A DNA stretch of 20,843 nt. Source: Elysia marginata (lineage: Eukaryota > Mollusca > Gastropoda > Plakobranchidae). Shown here in pieces: positions 12,301-18,300 of this stretch. The stretch spans positions 57,893 to 78,735 of the forward strand of contig BMAT01010144.1 of the NCBI GenBank assembly GCA_019649035.1. The letters are read 5' to 3'. How positions within the stretch are numbered: the first letter of the stretch is position 1; each line of letters starts with the position of its first letter. Under the pieces are notes generated by a model, which worked only from the letters and a program-made list of their open reading frames with translations, did no database searches and was not told the origin of the DNA. Made by a program: the position numbers and the translations under genes.

Positions 12301-15300
12301 GATAGGTCTCAACAATTTCATAATTAATTTGCGATGGATTCCTTTCTTTTATGCATAAGTTGGCATAGAAGCCTTGATTATCAGATTATCCAGTGTCTGA
12401 CGGGGGTCCCTATCTTAAAATCCATTGTGTTTGTTAGAATGTACATCTTTGCTTCTAAAGGAATGATATTGCTTTCAAATTTAAGTTGATGAAAAAATAT
12501 GGTTTGGTGCAATAGTTATGACCATTTTCTCTCTACTTTTTAGACATCCCTTCTGACACGGCCACAAAAATTTTATAGCTTATTTCATTGCTTTCAAATA
12601 GGGCCTACTTGTTTGTTATACAGAGGCAAATATATTTCAATTAATTTTTTCTTTTGTTATTTTCTAAAGCTGTTAAATCCACAGCATTGGAAGCAACTAA
12701 CCAAATTACATAAAGTGATTATTTTGCCTTATCACCAAGATTTGATAAATTTGTATAATTTTTTTTCAGCAGTCATCTCAAAACAAAGGAGCTTATCTTT
12801 CTTTGAAAGCAACTGGATACATTCTCCAGGTAGAGTAACTATTTCAAAATAGACATTGTACTTGTCGATATTGTGTTCTCTTTAATCATCTTATCAGTTT
12901 TGATATGAATTTTACATTCTGAACGAACCATGCACATTTCATGATTTATAGAAATGTTCCTTTTTACTATCTTAAAAGTTAATCGACATTGAATTTTAAA
13001 AGGGAATGTGAAATAAAAGGCTTGGACTGTTACACATCCTCATTAATATTAGTACATGAATTTATATAGTCATGTCTCACACACCTTATTGCAGCTTAGA
13101 CAGGTTGAGTAAAAGATTTTATCTGCTGGAGGATATAATATTTGATATGATGAGAAAATATTTCAAAATAGGTTTGATTTAACCTATCCCTTATGTCATG
13201 TGCCTATTTCAAACCATTCATTTACATAGAAAAAAAGGGCTCACTCAGTCGAGAAGGCCTATCCAGTGTCGCCCGATTTCCTGTTTGTTTAGCCTTTAAC
13301 ACCTACTCATTTCTACTTCTACTACTACTGCCACAGCTAATATTACCACTCCTACAGCTACCAATACTACTACTACTACTACAATAGTATCCGGTTAAAT
13401 GAGCCGTAATAGGGAAGCGCAAATAGCGAGTGTTTAGGAGATGGATGCATTTATAAAGAGTAGTAAAAAGCACTAGTTTAAGTTACTCCGTTCAGAGCGC
13501 AATAATTAATATGCGAGTTGTTTCCCTTGACCACACAAACAGATAATGTCTAAACTAGAGTATCAAAATTTTGACTGCTGCATGTCTTGTAGCCTAGTGT
13601 AGAGATCTATGTAAATAGCAATATCGCACTGCAACCATACAATGAGTCCTTTATCAAAGGGGGAAACCAAGGAAATGGGGGGGGGGGGTGAATGTTCCAT
13701 ATGCTATTGGCTAGCCTACAGCAGTTCCTTTGTCAGTATGGTACAGGCAAGGAGTATGATGCATTATCACACTTGTTGTGCTCAGACCCCACCCCACAGC
13801 CCTGTGTTGGCTATTGGCTAGCCTACAACAGTTCCTTTGACAATATGGTACAGGCGAGGAGTATGTTGCATCACACAATTTTTGTGCTCCAACTCCACCC
13901 CACAGTCCTGTGCCCACCTTTTACCCTCCATCCTCACCTAAAATGTAATTTTTATTGTGCGTTTAGGATATACTGGTTGTATATGATAAAAATCAGTTGT
14001 AGCCATTTGGCATATTTTTATTATTTACTTGATGTGCATTTAACCAGACACTACTTCAATACTACTCGTACTATCACTAGTACTCCTGCCACTACCTATA
14101 CTACTACTACTACTATTGCTTCTACCTTTACCTCTACTACTTACTACTACTATCTGCTGCTGCTGCTCCTACCGCCACTACTACTACTAAAGATTAAAGA
14201 AAGATCAAAATAAAGACTTTGATAATTCCAATGAAGAGAGAGAGGAGCAGGTATTTTAGTTTAAAGACATAGGCAGAGAGAGGAACATGACTATCAAGGA
14301 AAGGGCATGAGAGAGAGAGTCTCAGGTTGAAAAGGGAAGAGAGTGGGATGAGCAAGTAATTATCTTTGAACATGGAAATAGAGACGCAAAAGGGAAAGTT
14401 GCTATCCTGAGAGGTTGAGACTGAAGTCAGTTTGACACATTTAATTTCAGTTTCAGTAATAAGGGGATAATGAGATATTTTTTGTGAAAAACGTTGGATC
14501 TATAAATGTCCCCTTATGTCCCCTAGATGAGAGAGAAGTGGCCAGGTGGAGGTGTTTGTATTATCTCGAGGCTTGCCTCAAGCCTGCGTGTGCTGCAAGA
14601 GCCTGTCTGGCAATCCCTGTTATAACAGATATTTTTTAATACAAATAAAGAGGAGGAAAGAACAGGGATGTATGAAAGTCCAGATAAAACCTTATCCCTT
14701 TTATATCAGGGCTTTTTATAAATGTTTTCGATTGTATATGTATATGAACTTGTCATTTTTATCTTTACTTCTTTTGTTTGAAGGGTACAGAAAGGCTTGT
14801 AAGAGCTCACCCTACAATACCAGCCACAGCTTTAGATTCTCTCTGGATGCATCCTTTTGTTTTTACATCATTTCTGGTAAGTAATCTATAATGTGCTGTT
14901 GTATTGATAAATACTATGAGCTAATCAAATGTATGTGTTCGAGTTTTCAGCTTTTCAATGCACTTTTTTGTTTTTAATTTCTTCATGTTTCTTATTCTTG
15001 TCAACATTAATTGTGCTTAACGTTTCAATTATAGCTTTTTTAGTCACAACTTTAATTGTACTTTCAGTGAACTCATTAAAGTAGTGTTGCTACAACAAGT
15101 GTAATATCTTTGATTATCAAGAGGTCTACCAAAAATGAAAAACTCAGCAAAATAAATGTTGCCCAATGGTAATGATAATGTTACTAATATTAATGATAGT
15201 AATTATAATAATAATAAGAAGAACAAGAAGAATGAGAATGATATAGCCTATCAAAAAGCTGAGGAAACACTAAAAGTAAAATAATCTTAATCAGACATGT

Positions 15301-18300
15301 GGCAAACACAAGTGTAGCAACTTAGAGAGTAGCATAAACAAATTAATTTTAAAAAAAGGTTAAGAAATCAGAATATCCTCAAAACCAAATTGCTTGACAA
15401 AACACCAAATTTAATATTCTATCAATTCAGGTCTTTGTGTGTTCCATTGCGATTTTGTTTTCTATATTTTAACTGGTACAAGATGCTATTTGAAACAATT
15501 TTTAACTGGTATAAAATGCTATTTGAAACAAAAACCATCAACTTTGAAAATTTTACATGGTGTTTTTAAGGTTCATAACTCTATCAAGGCAAAAGTTGGC
15601 ATTACAGGGACATCCAGTGAAGCTTTTTCAACATTGAAGATTAAAATGGAAGCTACGGATCTGTGGCTCAAAGGGTGAGGATGCTATGAAAAAAAAATGG
15701 GGGGGTGGGGGGAAATCTTTGTCTTCTCATATCTTAAAGATTTACTTTTTGTACTATTTTTTCTTGAGAATAAAATGCTTATTGAAAGTTAGGCTCTTAA
15801 TTTTATTTGCAGGTATCAGTCTTGTAACAGTGCTAAACCCTATGCTGTAAGTCTATATTCTGGCGCTGTCTGTAATTTTTCTCTCTTTCACTCCCTAGCC
15901 GGAGCTACAAGGTGCAAAAAATCTAAATCAAGAATAACTTATAGTTTTGATCTCTTTAGGCTAGATGTAACTTTTGCTGTCATTAAAAGCATAAGTTTGA
16001 AGTAAGCATGCTCTACACACATGAATTCGTTTTTTCAGAAAGGTCACATTTTATACACTTCTGCCTACCAATTTTTCAGAATTGTCTAAGATTTGCCTCA
16101 TATCTAGAAATCCATTTGGATAGTCTAGATATAGGTTTAGATAAAGGATTAGGAGATATGTTGATCTAGAGTCTGTATTAGGCTAGATATTTGCGCCATT
16201 TTTCTTCGATTGTACGCTCTGCCTCTGTTTCAGCCTTAGGCCTTCGGCTCTGCGTGTCAAGTGACGTAATTCATTAAGGTCGCTGTTTGGCTCATTGAGA
16301 GGGTGTTTTTCAGTTTTTATTAGTGGTTTTACTTCTTTCTATCCTAAGTTTTTTTAGTCCAAAAGGTGGTTGGCTCAGGTGTAGTCATTGGGAAGGCCCA
16401 GGTGCTCAAATACTCTTCCTTGTGTGAACAGGCTGGGCAGAGATACCCCTTTTCCCGATTGCGTGCCTAGAACAACCTGAAAGTTTATGTTTCTTGTGTG
16501 TAAAATGTTTTTTGTTTCTTACCAGACTTGTTTGCTTTGATGCAAATATTGTTGGGTTTTTTTTGTTTGTTTCATACCATCCATAAAGAAGTTTTAAATG
16601 TTCAAGACTTAGGTCGACTAAATTTTAATTCTTACGATACATTAAGATAAATCATAGTTTTGAATCTGAGTAGACTGGAAGCTTCACCTTAGGTTAATAC
16701 TTCATATCACTTTAATGTGAGACATATGAAACTGACTTTTTATTTCTTAATCAAAAGACTACAGTCAATTAAGACCCCTTTACTAAAGACTACCCCTCTT
16801 ATGTGACTTTAATTTTGAAGACGTCTGCTTATATGGTTATAGTAATTTAACCCCTGAGCTAAGACCCCCCTCTTATAAAACCAGTTTTCAGCAACATTTT
16901 ACAAGGTCTTTATTGAGGGGTTCCACTGTATTTCCTATTTAACTTCAGTCTCACCTCCACGTTGGTTTTAACTATGCTTTATTCAAATGGGGTATATTTT
17001 AATTGTCATACATATTTCCTTTCAGGCTCAGCATGTTTAAAAAATTTTTAATTTCAATTCATTTGGTTTCATAACACCTCTGTCAAATCAACAGGTTGAC
17101 AGAAAATAAGTCACTGCAACAAAATGATGAAACAGACCTGCCCTGCTTAGAGGATTGGCAAAAAGCAGCTGCTTTATTTCCCTTGATACTGCACAGGTGA
17201 GAAATACCGGTACTTTCTCCTTGTCTGCAACACTTCGACCTCTTTCTATCTTTTTCAACCAATCAATGACCATTCCTTCACCTGGTTAAATTGATGAGAG
17301 AGAGAGGGGGGGTTGAAAAAGGAGGAGGTGGTGTGATTTTAGTCTGGCCTGAAGGAGACATGCAAGCCCTTCTGCCACGTAAAGGCAACTGACTTGCTGC
17401 TCACCTTTACATTGATAGGTAATAAAAATATGATACCTCCTTCTTTGATGAGTTTTACATTCCCTAAGCTTCCCAAGAATGCTAATAGTTGAGAGAAAAT
17501 GTAATTTTAAGATTTTAGCCACTCTTTTATACACGCTTGCTGTCTATTGGTCTACACTCAACAACAAACTTGCAAGACAAACAAAAGCAGCACCCTTTTT
17601 TGTTGAAAGGACGGTAATGTTTGCACCATGTCTGATGACTGTCTTGCAGGCATCTGCTAGATTACCCATTAGAGCAAATATTAGCCACCAGGAATGAAAT
17701 GAAGTTCACAGCTTGTCCAGTAGACTTCGGAAGTATTCTTTCCCTAGTATACTTCCTTATTTGAGATGAAAGAAAACTTTGCCTAAGCCTAAGAAAGGTT
17801 TTAATTCACTGTCTGTGTCTTCATTTTTTCATAGATTTAAGCTTTTTATATGTATACTTTGCAAATATTCTGCCACCAACATGTCATTTTGACAATGATA
17901 TCTGCAGTTTTTTCCCCATTTCAAAGAGTAAGAATACTTTCTTTAGAAAAAACTCCTATCCCTAATTTTTTAGCCAAGTTCTAAATAGTTCCAATTTTGC
18001 GTTTCCTGATTTGGCGTACAACTAAAAACATTAAGTTTAAGGGTTGTAAAGAGATGAACTTGAGATTAATTTTTTTTAACTTGTACTTGCTTATGAGCAT
18101 AAAAAGCTACAGATAACAATAGTGTTAATGTTTTAGTTTGGCATCCAAATGGTATCAAGTGTCAGAGTTGTTTTAGGTGTATATGGATGGTTTTGAAAAT
18201 GCTCTGGAGCACAGTGAACATGAAATGGGAACCTATCAAACCAACACACAGTTTCTATGAACAAAAATTATGAAGACATTTTTTTCTTATTTTCTATTCA

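Larger units (their letters stand above)
12830..14783 (+). other. Intron 10, with ACT arrays and a tandem duplication
   Basis: Phase 0 intron of about 2 kb. It holds ACT-type trinucleotide arrays (13308-13385 and 14048-14190), a 12-G run (13677-13688), a 107-bp tandem duplication (13703-13913) and a GA-rich stretch (14230-14350). Confidence 0.75.
14877..15570 (+). other. Intron 11
   Basis: Phase 0 intron. It contains an AAT/AAG-type low-complexity patch (15166-15242) and a 33-bp tandem duplication (15467-15532) close to the acceptor. Confidence 0.72.
15675..17094 (+). other. Intron 12, with a pseudo-exon and a mariner-like MITE
   Basis: Phase 2 intron of 1.4 kb. It contains a 34-nt block with good splice signals (15813-15846), several CTAGA words near 16120-16190, and a TA-bounded repeat at 16760-16930. 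Confidence 0.72.

Noticed and set aside
13692-14213. 173-codon plus-strand open frame
   Set aside because: It runs through the 107-bp duplication and the ACT array, has low-complexity content and no splice link to neighbouring exons.
14546-14884. 112-codon open frame overlapping exon 11
   Set aside because: It crosses the exon 11 acceptor in a different frame that does not match exons 10 and 12.
15431-15570. Longer exon 12 starting after AG at 15430
   Set aside because: In the phase delivered by exon 11 it reaches TAA after 13 codons.
17908-17927. 20-nt micro-exon in place of exon 15
   Set aside because: The phases fit and GTAAGA follows, but the acceptor lacks a pyrimidine tract; the 41-nt exon at 18537 has far better signals.
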